A DNA stretch of 62,841 nucleotides from Candidatus Aminicenantes bacterium UBA2190 (lineage in GTDB: Bacteria; Acidobacteriota; Aminicenantia; UBA2199): NCBI GenBank assembly GCA_002335385.1, contig DCVK01000020.1, positions 1 to 62,841 of the forward strand, read 5' to 3'. Every line of letters begins with the position of its first letter. The stretch's first letter is position 1. The position numbers were made by a program, and so were the translations under genes. Of this stretch, positions 8,331-16,087 are shown in pieces. Below the pieces are notes generated by a model, which worked only from the letters and a program-made list of their open reading frames with translations, was not told where the DNA came from and did no database searches.

Positions 8331-8358
8331 ATATTATGCAAAAATAAAATAATGTCAA
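8331..8358 (-). promoter_or_regulatory. Sigma70-like promoter for the gene at 7669-8304
   Basis: On the minus strand a perfect -35 TTGACA (8353-8358), a 16-bp AT-rich spacer and -10 TAATAT (8331-8336) precede a ribosome site (GAGGAGG, about 8313-8319) and the ATG at 8304. Confidence 0.7.
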
Positions 8359-8396
8359 CCGATTTCTCCGGCCAGCGCTCCCGCTGCGGGCAGAGC

Positions 8397-9164
8397 CTAC
8401 AGGCGGGTCTGCCCCAGCGTGAGCGCCGTCACCCTGGCGCCGCCGCGCTTCAGGACGGCGGCGCACTTGCGGACAGTGGTGCCGGTGGTGGTCACGTCAT
8501 CGACGAGCAGGACGCGCAGCCCCGCGGCCCGCGCTCCGGCTCCCAGGGCGAAGGCGCCGTCCAGGTTGGCCAGGCGCTGGGCCTGGGTCAGACCGACCTG
8601 GGGCGGCGTGGCTTTTCTTTTCAGCAGCAGGCCGGGGCGGAACGGCACGCCCAGTCGGCGGGCCAGCACCTTGCCGGCAACGCGCACCGGCTGGAAGCCG
8701 TTCCTTCTCCGGCGCAGATCGGCCGGGACCGGCACCACGGCGTCGAAGGCGCCGGGCAGCTCCCGGCGCACCGTTTCCAGGTACAAGTCGGCCAGGATGT
8801 GCTTCAGGGGCTCGACCTGGCCGAATTTATAGAGGATGATGACCTGGCGCAGCGCCCCCTCGTAGGCGGCGAAGGAACGATGGCATTCGAAGGGCGGCGG
8901 CGCCAACCGGCAGGAGCCGCAAGTGGCGTTCCCCTCGGGGAGGAACTTGCCGCAGACCCGGCAGCGGTTCTCGACCGCGAAAACGATCTTGGCCCGGCAG
9001 TTGCCGCAAAGGACCGTCTCCCCGGGCACGACCAGGTCGTAGCCGCAGACTCGGCAGCACGGATGGAAAAGCCCGGAGCGGACGGACTGCAGCAGCAGAC
9101 CGCAGGCCCGTCCCACTGCTTTCGGCAGGGAAAGGAATGTCTTCGCCGCCGTTGATTCCTTCAT
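8397..9164 (-). CDS. comF: ComF family protein (zinc-ribbon plus phosphoribosyltransferase fold)
   Basis: ComF/GntX-type proteins combine an N-terminal zinc ribbon with a type I phosphoribosyltransferase fold and are linked to DNA uptake in competent bacteria. Four CxxC-like pairs lie in the first ~90 residues (CCRVCG, CGNC, CRVCG, CGSC). The motif YKFGQVEPLKHILADLY follows, and the PRPP-binding signature VLLVDDVTTTGTT is near residue 215. The 255-residue length is typical. A type IV pilus operon in the same window (57.9-62.8 kb) would fit a role in DNA uptake, but this link is only an inference. The start is ATG at 9164 with a weak GGAGAAG upstream. It is transcribed divergently from purM. 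Confidence 0.88.
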   Translation of the reverse strand: MKESTAAKTFLSLPKAVGRACGLLLQSVRSGLFHPCCRVCGYDLVVPGETVLCGNCRAKIVFAVENRCRVCGKFLPEGNATCGSCRLAPPPFECHRSFAAYEGALRQVIILYKFGQVEPLKHILADLYLETVRRELPGAFDAVVPVPADLRRRRNGFQPVRVAGKVLARRLGVPFRPGLLLKRKATPPQVGLTQAQRLANLDGAFALGAGARAAGLRVLLVDDVTTTGTTVRKCAAVLKRGGARVTALTLGQTRL

Positions 9165-9218
9165 TTCTTCTCCATGGCCGGGAACTCGCGTGCTGGCGGC
9201 GCGTGAGCCGCCGCCCTC

Positions 9219-9247
9219 ATTGTAAGGCTCCGGCCCGCCCCTGGCAA
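9219..9247 (-). promoter_or_regulatory. Sigma70-like promoter for comF
   Basis: On the minus strand TTGCCA (9242-9247), 17 bp, then TACAAT (9219-9224), about 54 bases upstream of the comF start. It is back to back with the purM promoter. Confidence 0.6.
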
Positions 9248-9290
9248 GTGGGGAAAGGTCCCGCCGTTGCGGGGCGGGGCGGAGACCGTC

Positions 9291-9320
9291 TTGGCGGCGG
9301 GGCGGGGATTGTGATAGAAT
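9291..9320 (+). promoter_or_regulatory. Sigma70-like promoter for purM
   Basis: TTGGCG (9291-9296), an 18-bp spacer and TAGAAT (9315-9320) lie 32 bases before the purM ATG, which also has a ribosome site GGAGGGG. Confidence 0.55.
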
Positions 9321-9352
9321 TTCCCTTGCTGCAATCGCCAGGAGGGGAATCC

Positions 9353-10368
<1,016 letters not shown>

Positions 10369-10372
<4 letters not shown>

Positions 10373-10728
10373 AGGGCCTGCGCCGGCGCCTGGTGGGCAT
10401 CGTTTTTCTGCTGACACCGGCCCTACTGCCCGCCGCCAGCGTCCATGTCGTGAAAATCGAAAGCCAGGCCGACGTCAGGGTCTTCGTCGTCCAGTACGAG
10501 AGCCAGGCCGACCTGTGCGTGCGCCGCATGCGCTACGAGAGCCAGGCCCGCGGCCGTGATGAATTATGGCACTACGTGAAATACGAGAGCCAGGCCGAGG
10601 TCAAGGTGTTCTTCGTCCGCTATGAGAGCCAGGCCGACCTCAAGGTCTTCTTCGTCCGCTATGAGAGCCAGGCCGGCTGGCGGGAGCAGCATCCCTGGCA
10701 GGGCCGGCTGGCCGGGGGAAGCCATTGA
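10369..10728 (+). CDS. Small exported protein with six ESQA repeats (DUF6150-like)
   Basis: This 119-residue protein has a signal peptide (about residues 1-22, ending ALLPAA) followed by six imperfect 13-16-residue repeats built on the core YESQADLKVFFVR. The copies read KIESQAD, QYESQAD, RYESQAR, KYESQAE, RYESQAD and RYESQAG. The third repeat is lengthened and poorly conserved after the core. I recall this short repeat from a family of small uncharacterised proteins (DUF6150). The alternating pattern suggests a small beta-solenoid or a stacked sheet in the periplasm. The start ATG overlaps the purM stop, and the stop overlaps the tupA TTG start, so all three are translationally linked. Repeats 4-6 are also nearly identical in DNA, which points to recent duplication. 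Confidence 0.8.
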
Positions 10729-11543
10729 AGCATCTCATCGCGACCTTCTGCGTGCTGGCGGCGCTGGCCGGCGGCGCCTCGCCGCTTCCGGCAGCCGGCG
10801 GGACGCTGACCCTGGCCTCAACCACGTCGACCCTCGACTCGGGCCTCTTCGATGCCCTGATCCCCCCCTTCGAAAAGAAGTTCTCCTGCACGGTCAAGGT
10901 CATCGCCGTGGGCACGGGGCAGGCCCTGCGCCTGGCCCGCGACGGCAACGCCGACGTGCTGCTGGTCCACGACCGCGAGGCCGAGGAGAAATTCGTCGCC
11001 GCAGGCTTCGCCCGGGAGCGCCTCGACGTGATGCACAACGATTTCGTGCTGGTCGGCCCCGCCGCTGACCCGGCGGGGGTGCGCGGACGGGATGCGGCCG
11101 CCGCCTGCAGGAAGATCGCCGCCGCCACGGCCCGCTTCGCTTCGCGCGGCGACGATTCGGGCACGCATAAGCAGGAGCTGCGGCTCTGGAAAGCGGCGGG
11201 CGTCCGGCCCTCCGGCCCATGGTATCTGGAAAGCGGCTCGGGCATGGAGGCGACGCTGCGCATCGCCAGCGAGAAGCTCGCCTATTGCCTGGTCGACCGC
11301 GCCACCTGGCTCTCGCACCGCCAGGAGGCCGACGCCCTGGCGATCCTGGTCGAGGGCGATCCGGAATTGTTCAATCCCTACTCGGTGATCGTCGTGTCGC
11401 CGGATAAATTCCCCTGGCTCAACACGGGCCTGGCCCGGAAATTCGCCGCCTTCGTCCGCTCGCCCGCGGGGCAGGCCATCATCCGTGATTTCGGGCGTGA
11501 GCGCTTCGGCGCCCCGCTGTACTTTCCCGATGTCGTTCATTGA
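10725..11543 (+). CDS. tupA: Tungstate ABC transporter substrate-binding protein (TupA)
   Basis: TupA is the periplasmic component that captures tungstate for import. After a signal peptide (to about residue 25) the mature protein begins LTLASTTSTLDSGLFD, where the TTS motif that coordinates the oxyanion is conserved. GTGQALRLARDGNADVLLVHD and FASRGDDSGTHKQE, the second ligand-binding stretch, follow, and MEATLRIASEKLAYCLVDRATWL is characteristic of TupA/WtpA-like proteins. The length is 272 residues. The start codon is TTG, overlapping the previous stop, with GGGGGAAG 5 bases upstream. It is followed after 29 bases by the permease. Sulphate or molybdate specificity is less likely, given the TTSTxDSG motif. 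Confidence 0.88.
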   Translation: MKHLIATFCVLAALAGGASPLPAAGGTLTLASTTSTLDSGLFDALIPPFEKKFSCTVKVIAVGTGQALRLARDGNADVLLVHDREAEEKFVAAGFARERLDVMHNDFVLVGPAADPAGVRGRDAAAACRKIAAATARFASRGDDSGTHKQELRLWKAAGVRPSGPWYLESGSGMEATLRIASEKLAYCLVDRATWLSHRQEADALAILVEGDPELFNPYSVIVVSPDKFPWLNTGLARKFAAFVRSPAGQAIIRDFGRERFGAPLYFPDVVH

Positions 11544-11572
11544 AGCCCCCGGCGCCGTGAGGTAGCGCGGAG

Positions 11573-12259
11573 ATGGACTACATCCTGGACGGCCTGCGCC
11601 AGGGAGCGGCGCTGCTGCTGCCGCCCGGGCGCGAGATCCTGGAGGTTATCGCCCTGTCCCTGGCCGTGTCGGGAACGGCGACGGCGCTGGCCGCGCTGGC
11701 GGCGATCCCGGCCGCGCTGTTCCTGGCCCTGAAGGAATTCCGCCTCAAGCGCCTGCTGGTGGGCCTGGTCAACACGGCCATGGCGGTGCCGGCCGTCCTC
11801 ATCGGCCTGCTGGTCTACGGCCTGGTCAGCCGCCGCGGCCCGCTGGGCCCGCTGGGCCTGCTGTTCACGCCCGGGGCCATGATCATCGCCCAGGCGCTGC
11901 TGGCTTTCCCGCTGATGACGGCGCTGGCGCTGGCGGCGCTGAAGGGGGTGGCGCGCGATGCCCGCGACCTGGCCCTGTCGCTGGGCGCCGATCGCCGCCA
12001 GCTGGCCTGGGCCGTCATCCGCCAGGGGCGCTTCGCCTTCCTGACCGCCGTCATCGCCGGCTTCTCGCGGGTTATCGGCGAGACCGGCATGACCCTGATG
12101 GTCGGCGGCAACATCAGGGGCCAGACGCGGGTGCTGACCACGGCCATCTCGCTGGAGACCATGAAGGGGAATTTCGAGATCGGCATCGCCCTGGGCATCG
12201 TGCTGCTGCTGGCGGCACTGGCGATCAACATCGCCCTGCAGGCGGCGCAGGGGAAATGA
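11573..12259 (+). CDS. tupB: Tungstate ABC transporter permease (TupB)
   Basis: This is the membrane channel subunit of the tungstate importer. The 228-residue protein has about five or six hydrophobic segments. Its cytoplasmic coupling loop contains ARDLALSLGADRRQLAWAVI, close to the EAA motif of binding-protein-dependent permeases. The segments AMAVPAVLIGLLVYGLVSRRGPLG and SRVIGETGMTLMVGGNI are typical of TupB/WtpB-type permeases. The ATG has GAGG and GGAG stretches upstream (11559-11571). The stop overlaps the tupC ATG by four bases, so permease and ATPase are coupled. The placement between TupA and an ABC ATPase supports the assignment. Confidence 0.88.
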   Translation: MDYILDGLRQGAALLLPPGREILEVIALSLAVSGTATALAALAAIPAALFLALKEFRLKRLLVGLVNTAMAVPAVLIGLLVYGLVSRRGPLGPLGLLFTPGAMIIAQALLAFPLMTALALAALKGVARDARDLALSLGADRRQLAWAVIRQGRFAFLTAVIAGFSRVIGETGMTLMVGGNIRGQTRVLTTAISLETMKGNFEIGIALGIVLLLAALAINIALQAAQGK

Positions 12260-13425
12260 TGGAGGTTCGTGTCGAGAACCTTGGCCGCGCGGTCCAGGGG
12301 AAGCGCATCCTGGAAGGCATCGACCTGGAGATCTCGCCCGGGACGGTCCACGTCGTCCTCGGCCCCAACGGCGCCGGCAAGTCGACCCTGTTGCGGCTGC
12401 TGGGGCTGCTGGACCGGCCCGATCGCGGCGAGATCCTCTTTGACGGCCGGAGGCTGGCCGCCATGGGGCGCAACGAGCGCACGCGGCTGCGCCGGCGCAG
12501 CGGTTTCGTTTTTCAGACGCCGCTGCTGCTGGCCGCCAGCGTCGAGGCCAACCTGCGCTTCGGGGCCAGGCTGCGCGGCATTCGTCTCGCAACCGGCGCC
12601 GTCGGCGAGGTCCTGGAGCGGACCGGCCTGGCCGGCAGGGAAACCCAGGAAGCGCGCCTGCTGTCGGGCGGCGAGAAGCAGCGCCTGCAGCTGGCGCGGG
12701 TCCTGCTCCTCGACCCCGACCTGGTCCTGCTCGACGAGCCCACGGCCAACCTCGACCCGCTGAGCGTGAAGAGCATCGAAACGGCCATCGCCCAGCTGGC
12801 GGGCGCGGGCAAGACGGTCGTCATGGCCACCCACAACCTCATCCAGGCGCGGCTTCTGGCGGGAAAGGTCTTTTTCCTCAAGCAGGGGCGGCTGGCGCAG
12901 GCCGGCTCGGCCGCCGAAGTGCTCAGCCGGCCCCTCTCCCTAGACATCGCCGAGTTCTCCGCCGCCGAGAATATCCTCAGCGGCACGCTGGCGCGCCGCG
13001 ACGGCGGCACGGTCCTGAACTGCGGGCCGCAGGCCCCACAGGGGTCGCGGCCTAGCGGCACGCTGACCCCACAGGGGTCGCGGCCGTATGGACCGCTGAC
13101 CCCACAGGGGTCGCGGCCTCATGCACCGCTGACCATCGAGGTCGTCAGCGAGAGAACGGCGGGCAAGGCGGCCGCCGTGATCCGCCCGGAGGACATCCTC
13201 GTCTCCACGCGGCCGATTGCTTCCTCGGCGCGCAATTCCTTCCGCGGCACCGTCCGGACCCTGGCCGACCTGGGCACGGTCATCGCCTTGAGCGTCGACT
13301 GCTCCGGCATCCTCTTCACCGTCTTCCTCACCCGCGTCTCCTGCGCGCAAATGGGCCTGGCCGCGGGCAGCGACGTCACCCTCACCTTCAAGGCCACGTC
13401 GGTCCGCCTGTTTCCCCAGGACTGA
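12256..13425 (+). CDS. tupC: Tungstate ABC transporter ATP-binding protein (TupC) with tandem 11-residue repeats and TOBE-like domain
   Basis: This ATPase powers tungstate uptake. The N-terminal ~235 residues form the ABC domain: Walker A GPNGAGKSTLLRLL, Q-loop VFQTPLLL, signature LLSGGEKQRLQLAR, Walker B LVLLDEPTANLD and H-loop ATHN. After an EFSAAENILSG transition there is a linker of three tandem 11-residue units (PQGSRPxxxLT). A TOBE-like domain follows (VIRPEDILVS, FRGTVRTLADLG), of the kind that binds oxyanions in ModC-type ATPases. The linker repeats come from a 33-bp tandem repeat that keeps frame. At 389 residues the protein is longer than many TupC ATPases because of the C-terminal domain. 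The repeat insertion probably lies in a loop and may be neutral. Confidence 0.88.
   Translation: MMEVRVENLGRAVQGKRILEGIDLEISPGTVHVVLGPNGAGKSTLLRLLGLLDRPDRGEILFDGRRLAAMGRNERTRLRRRSGFVFQTPLLLAASVEANLRFGARLRGIRLATGAVGEVLERTGLAGRETQEARLLSGGEKQRLQLARVLLLDPDLVLLDEPTANLDPLSVKSIETAIAQLAGAGKTVVMATHNLIQARLLAGKVFFLKQGRLAQAGSAAEVLSRPLSLDIAEFSAAENILSGTLARRDGGTVLNCGPQAPQGSRPSGTLTPQGSRPYGPLTPQGSRPHAPLTIEVVSERTAGKAAAVIRPEDILVSTRPIASSARNSFRGTVRTLADLGTVIALSVDCSGILFTVFLTRVSCAQMGLAAGSDVTLTFKATSVRLFPQD
13034..13132 (+). repeat. 33-bp tandem repeat (3 copies) with a hairpin core inside tupC
   Basis: The unit core CCCCACAGGGGTCGCGGCC occurs at 13034-13052, 13067-13085 and 13100-13118, with an exact 33-bp period. 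In copies 2 and 3 the core GACCCC-ACA-GGGGTC can form a 6-bp hairpin. The repeat is in frame and encodes the linker units described for tupC. Confidence 0.95.
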
Positions 13426-13473
13426 GCCCGCGGCGGCGGCGATTTCTCCCGGTCGCGACTCCGCCCGGATTCC

Positions 13474-13502
13474 TTGCCTCCGCCATTCTTGGGGCGTATA
13501 CT
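13474..13502 (+). promoter_or_regulatory. Sigma70-like promoter for the UPRT homologue
   Basis: TTGCCT (13474-13479), a 17-bp spacer and TATACT (13497-13502) lie 30 bases before the ATG at 13533, which has a strong AAGGAGG ribosome site. Confidence 0.65.
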
Positions 13503-13532
13503 GGGCCCGATGCCGCTCAAGGAGGAAACGCC

Positions 13533-14594
13533 ATGGACAAGGTCGTTTTGCAGGCCGCCGACCTGGACGGCTACCTGACCGCTGCCGACAACGGGTCGAT
13601 CGCGCGCGCGGAGGCGCTCTACCACCGTGCCCTGAAGGACTTCGCCGTCCTGGAGCGGGGCGGGACCGGCGATAGGGTCGGGGCCGAGGCGCGGCTGCTG
13701 GCGGTCTTCAACGAGCTCGGCGAGCGCCTGCAGGAAGTGGTCGCCGGCGAGAAGCGCATCCACGTCTTTTCGCTGGAGACCCCGGAGTTCATCCATGGCG
13801 AGGCGTCGCGCCTGGTGGCCAAGCTGCGCGACGAGCGCACCGCCAATCCCGAGTTCGTCTACTACATCCAGCGCGCCTATGAAATGCTGTTCAACCTGGC
13901 CTTCGCCGGCCCGCACTGCCTCGATCGCCACCCGATCTTCGTGCGCACGCCGGTGACCGTGCCGCAGGCAAACTACGCCGTGCACAAGATCCCCGACATC
14001 GACACCGTGACCGGGAACGGCGTCATGTGCGTCATGCTGCGGGCGGCGCTGCTGCCGTCGATGATCGTGGCCAAGGAGATCCAGGAGTATTCCTCGCGCC
14101 ACGCCGTCACCCCCTTCGCCCTGTTCAAGATCAGCCGCGACGACAGCCGGCGCGAGCATGACATGGCCTATATCCTCGACCTGAAGCGTTCCTATTTTGA
14201 CGTCGAGGGGCTGCGCGGACGCGACCTGCTCTTCGCCGACCCGATGAACGCCACCGGCGGCAGCCTGGTGACGGTGATCCAGTACCTGCGCTCGCAGGGG
14301 GTGGCGCCGCGCTCCATCCGCTTTTTCAACGTGGTCTCCACGCTCAAGGGGGCGCTGCGCATCGTCCGCGCCGTGCCCGAGGCCGAGGTCTACACCCTGT
14401 GGATGGATCCGGCGCTGAACGAGATGGCCTACATCCTGCCGGGACTGGGCGACGCCGGCGACCGCATCAACGGCCCCGACCGCCCCGACAGCCCGCGCGA
14501 CATCATCCAGCTGATCGCCGACTACGGCACGCGGGTGACGGACCTGTACCGCGACCAGGTGCGCCAGATCGAGAAGGTCGTCCTCAGCCGCTGA
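13533..14594 (+). CDS. Uracil phosphoribosyltransferase homologue with a long N-terminal extension
   Basis: UPRT makes UMP from uracil and PRPP. The C-terminal ~200 residues carry its signatures: the PRPP loop LLFADPMNATGGSL near residue 235, RSIRFFNVVSTLKGALRI, the uracil-site region YTLWMDPALNEMAYILPGLGDAGDR (about 290-310), and NGPD in place of the usual terminal FGT-type sequence. Standard bacterial Upp is about 208-220 residues; this protein has 353. The first ~140 residues (including YYIQRAYEMLFNLAFAGP) match nothing I recognise and are alpha-helical in character. It has its own promoter and AAGGAGG. It could be a UPRT with a regulatory domain or a divergent paralogue with a different base specificity. 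Confidence 0.75.
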   Translation: MDKVVLQAADLDGYLTAADNGSIARAEALYHRALKDFAVLERGGTGDRVGAEARLLAVFNELGERLQEVVAGEKRIHVFSLETPEFIHGEASRLVAKLRDERTANPEFVYYIQRAYEMLFNLAFAGPHCLDRHPIFVRTPVTVPQANYAVHKIPDIDTVTGNGVMCVMLRAALLPSMIVAKEIQEYSSRHAVTPFALFKISRDDSRREHDMAYILDLKRSYFDVEGLRGRDLLFADPMNATGGSLVTVIQYLRSQGVAPRSIRFFNVVSTLKGALRIVRAVPEAEVYTLWMDPALNEMAYILPGLGDAGDRINGPDRPDSPRDIIQLIADYGTRVTDLYRDQVRQIEKVVLSR

Positions 14595-14636
14595 GCCCCC
14601 GGAGGAATCGCGCCCTTCCCGGGACGCAGGGCCGTA

Positions 14637-15566
14637 CTAGAATATCTTCCGGTAGACGTGGCAGTAGGGGGAGCCGCCGCTCTTCCGGTAGTAGTTCTGG
14701 TGGTAGTCCTCGGCCGGCCAGAATTCCCCGGCGCGAGTGACGCGCGTCGCCACATTGTATCCCTTGGCGCGGAGAATGGCGATCAGCTGTTCGGCGGTTT
14801 GTTTCTGCTCCTCGTCGGTGGTGAATATCTCCGAGCGGTATTGCGTGCCGATGTCGGGTCCCTGGCGGTCGACCTGGGTGAAATCGTGGGTCTCGAAGAA
14901 CAGCTTGGCCAGTTCCATGTAGGAGACCAGCGATGGATCATAGACGACCCGGACCGCCTCGGCATGGCCGGTGTCACCGCCGCACACCTGCTCGTAGGTC
15001 GGGCGGCTGATCCGGCCGCCGGTATAGCCGGCCGTGGTGGACAGCACCCCCGCGGCCTGCTGCAGGTGGTGCTGCGTCCCCCAGAAGCAGCCCGAGGCGA
15101 ATATGGCCGTCGCCGTCTGGCGCGGATCGGCGGAAACGAAGTTCATGGAGATGGAGTTGACGCAGTGGCGGGTGTTCTTGGCGGTAAAGCCCTCTCCCAG
15201 GAAGACATGGCCCAGGTGGGCGTCGCAGGCGGCGCAGGCGATCTCGATGCGCATGCCGTCGGCGTCGGGACGCCGGCTGACGGCGCCGGGGATCTCGTCG
15301 TCGAAGCTGGGCCAGCCGCAGCCCGAGTCGAACTTGGCGTCCGAGCGATAGAGGGGAGTGCCGCAGCGCTTGCAGACATAGGTCCCCTTTTCCTTGAATT
15401 CATGGTATTTGCCGCTGAAGGGGCGCTCGGTCCCCTTGTGCACGATGACCCGCTCCTCATCGCTTGTCAGCCTGTGATCGTCGCTCACGCTCCTCCCCGG
15501 CCCGCCCAGCAATGCGAAGAGCACCGAGGCGGCCATAAATGAGATAAATATGGTAGCATATTTCAT
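14637..15566 (-). CDS. msrBA: Exported bifunctional methionine sulfoxide reductase MsrB-MsrA
   Basis: This fusion reduces both diastereomers of methionine sulfoxide in oxidised proteins. A signal peptide or anchor (MKYATIFISFMAASVLFALLGG) places it outside the cytoplasm. The MsrB domain comes first: zinc pairs CKRCG (65-69) and CAACDAHLGH (111-120) and catalytic cysteine in RHCVNS (about 135). MsrA follows, with GCFWG (Cys about 160), AGYTGG, GHAEAV and FFETHDFTQVDRQGPDIGTQYRS. This order is the reverse of the MsrA-MsrB order of many fusions. I chose ATG 15566: the promoter -10 box ends one base upstream of the ATG at 15572, so that codon could not be transcribed, while 15566 lies 7 bases after it and needs no Shine-Dalgarno site. 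Confidence 0.93.
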   Translation of the reverse strand: MKYATIFISFMAASVLFALLGGPGRSVSDDHRLTSDEERVIVHKGTERPFSGKYHEFKEKGTYVCKRCGTPLYRSDAKFDSGCGWPSFDDEIPGAVSRRPDADGMRIEIACAACDAHLGHVFLGEGFTAKNTRHCVNSISMNFVSADPRQTATAIFASGCFWGTQHHLQQAAGVLSTTAGYTGGRISRPTYEQVCGGDTGHAEAVRVVYDPSLVSYMELAKLFFETHDFTQVDRQGPDIGTQYRSEIFTTDEEQKQTAEQLIAILRAKGYNVATRVTRAGEFWPAEDYHQNYYRKSGGSPYCHVYRKIF

Positions 15567-15573
15567 TGCCATA

Positions 15574-15602
15574 GTAATACAGCGTTTTTGCCCTGCTGTC
15601 AA
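15574..15602 (-). promoter_or_regulatory. Sigma70-like promoter, leaderless geometry, for msrBA
   Basis: On the minus strand a perfect TTGACA (15597-15602), 17 bp and TATTAC (15574-15579) are followed after 7 bases by the ATG at 15566. There is no Shine-Dalgarno sequence. This arrangement decides the start codon. Confidence 0.7.
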
Positions 15603-15685
15603 CTCGGGGGAAACGAATATTTTCAGGAGCGCGCAGTCCGGCGTGCTCCGGTCCGCACCGGTACGGAGGATCCTGCCGCCCGGGG

Positions 15686-15868
15686 TCAGTCCTTCTTTTT
15701 CGCGGTCAGCACGTACATGGCGAACAGGATCAGGATGCCGATGTACAGGTAGGGAATGGCCCAGGGCCACAGCGGATGTCCCTTGAAAATGGTCTTCACG
15801 AAATAAAACAGGGCCGCCGACACCACAGTGATCAGCAGCCAGACGACCGAGATCTTCTTGAATGCCAT
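15686..15868 (-). CDS. Small two-helix inner-membrane protein
   Basis: This 60-residue protein consists of two transmembrane helices (about residues 8-26, VVWLLITVVSAALFYFV, and 36-54, AIPYLYIGILILFAMYVL) joined by a short KGHPLWPW loop and ending in a lysine-rich tail (TAKKKD). By the positive-inside rule the tail should be cytoplasmic. GGGAGGA lies 4 bases before the ATG and a good promoter lies upstream, which supports a real gene despite its size. It resembles small membrane proteins that modulate larger complexes, but I recognise no family. msrBA is downstream but has its own promoter. Confidence 0.65.
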   Translation of the reverse strand: MAFKKISVVWLLITVVSAALFYFVKTIFKGHPLWPWAIPYLYIGILILFAMYVLTAKKKD

Positions 15869-15886
15869 TGCGTCCTCCCTGGCGCC

Positions 15887-15916
15887 ATTCTAGCCCCCTG
15901 GCGCACTCACTGTCAA
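15887..15916 (-). promoter_or_regulatory. Sigma70-like promoter for the small membrane protein
   Basis: On the minus strand TTGACA (15911-15916), an 18-bp spacer and TAGAAT (15887-15892) precede GGGAGGA and the ATG at 15868. Confidence 0.65.
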
Positions 15917-16087
15917 TAGGACAAGCTCAAAGAGACAAGATCCTTCGCGGCGTGCAACGCGTGACTCAAGAGAGAAGGATATCGATCTGTCAGCTCACGC
16001 CAGATGGATGGCCGGTTCTTCTCTTTCCGCAAACCGTCGCCGTCAACCGATTTCCTCGGCTGCCAGCAGGCACTGCCTCTGACAGTT

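Noticed and set aside
7220..8347. 375-codon plus-strand frame through the repeat region
   Set aside because: Its first part is translated repeats and the rest is antisense to the signal-peptide protein at 7669-8304, which has a promoter and ribosome site.
13034..13132. Hairpins in tupC as a terminator
   Set aside because: They lie inside the coding sequence, keep frame and lack a T-run.
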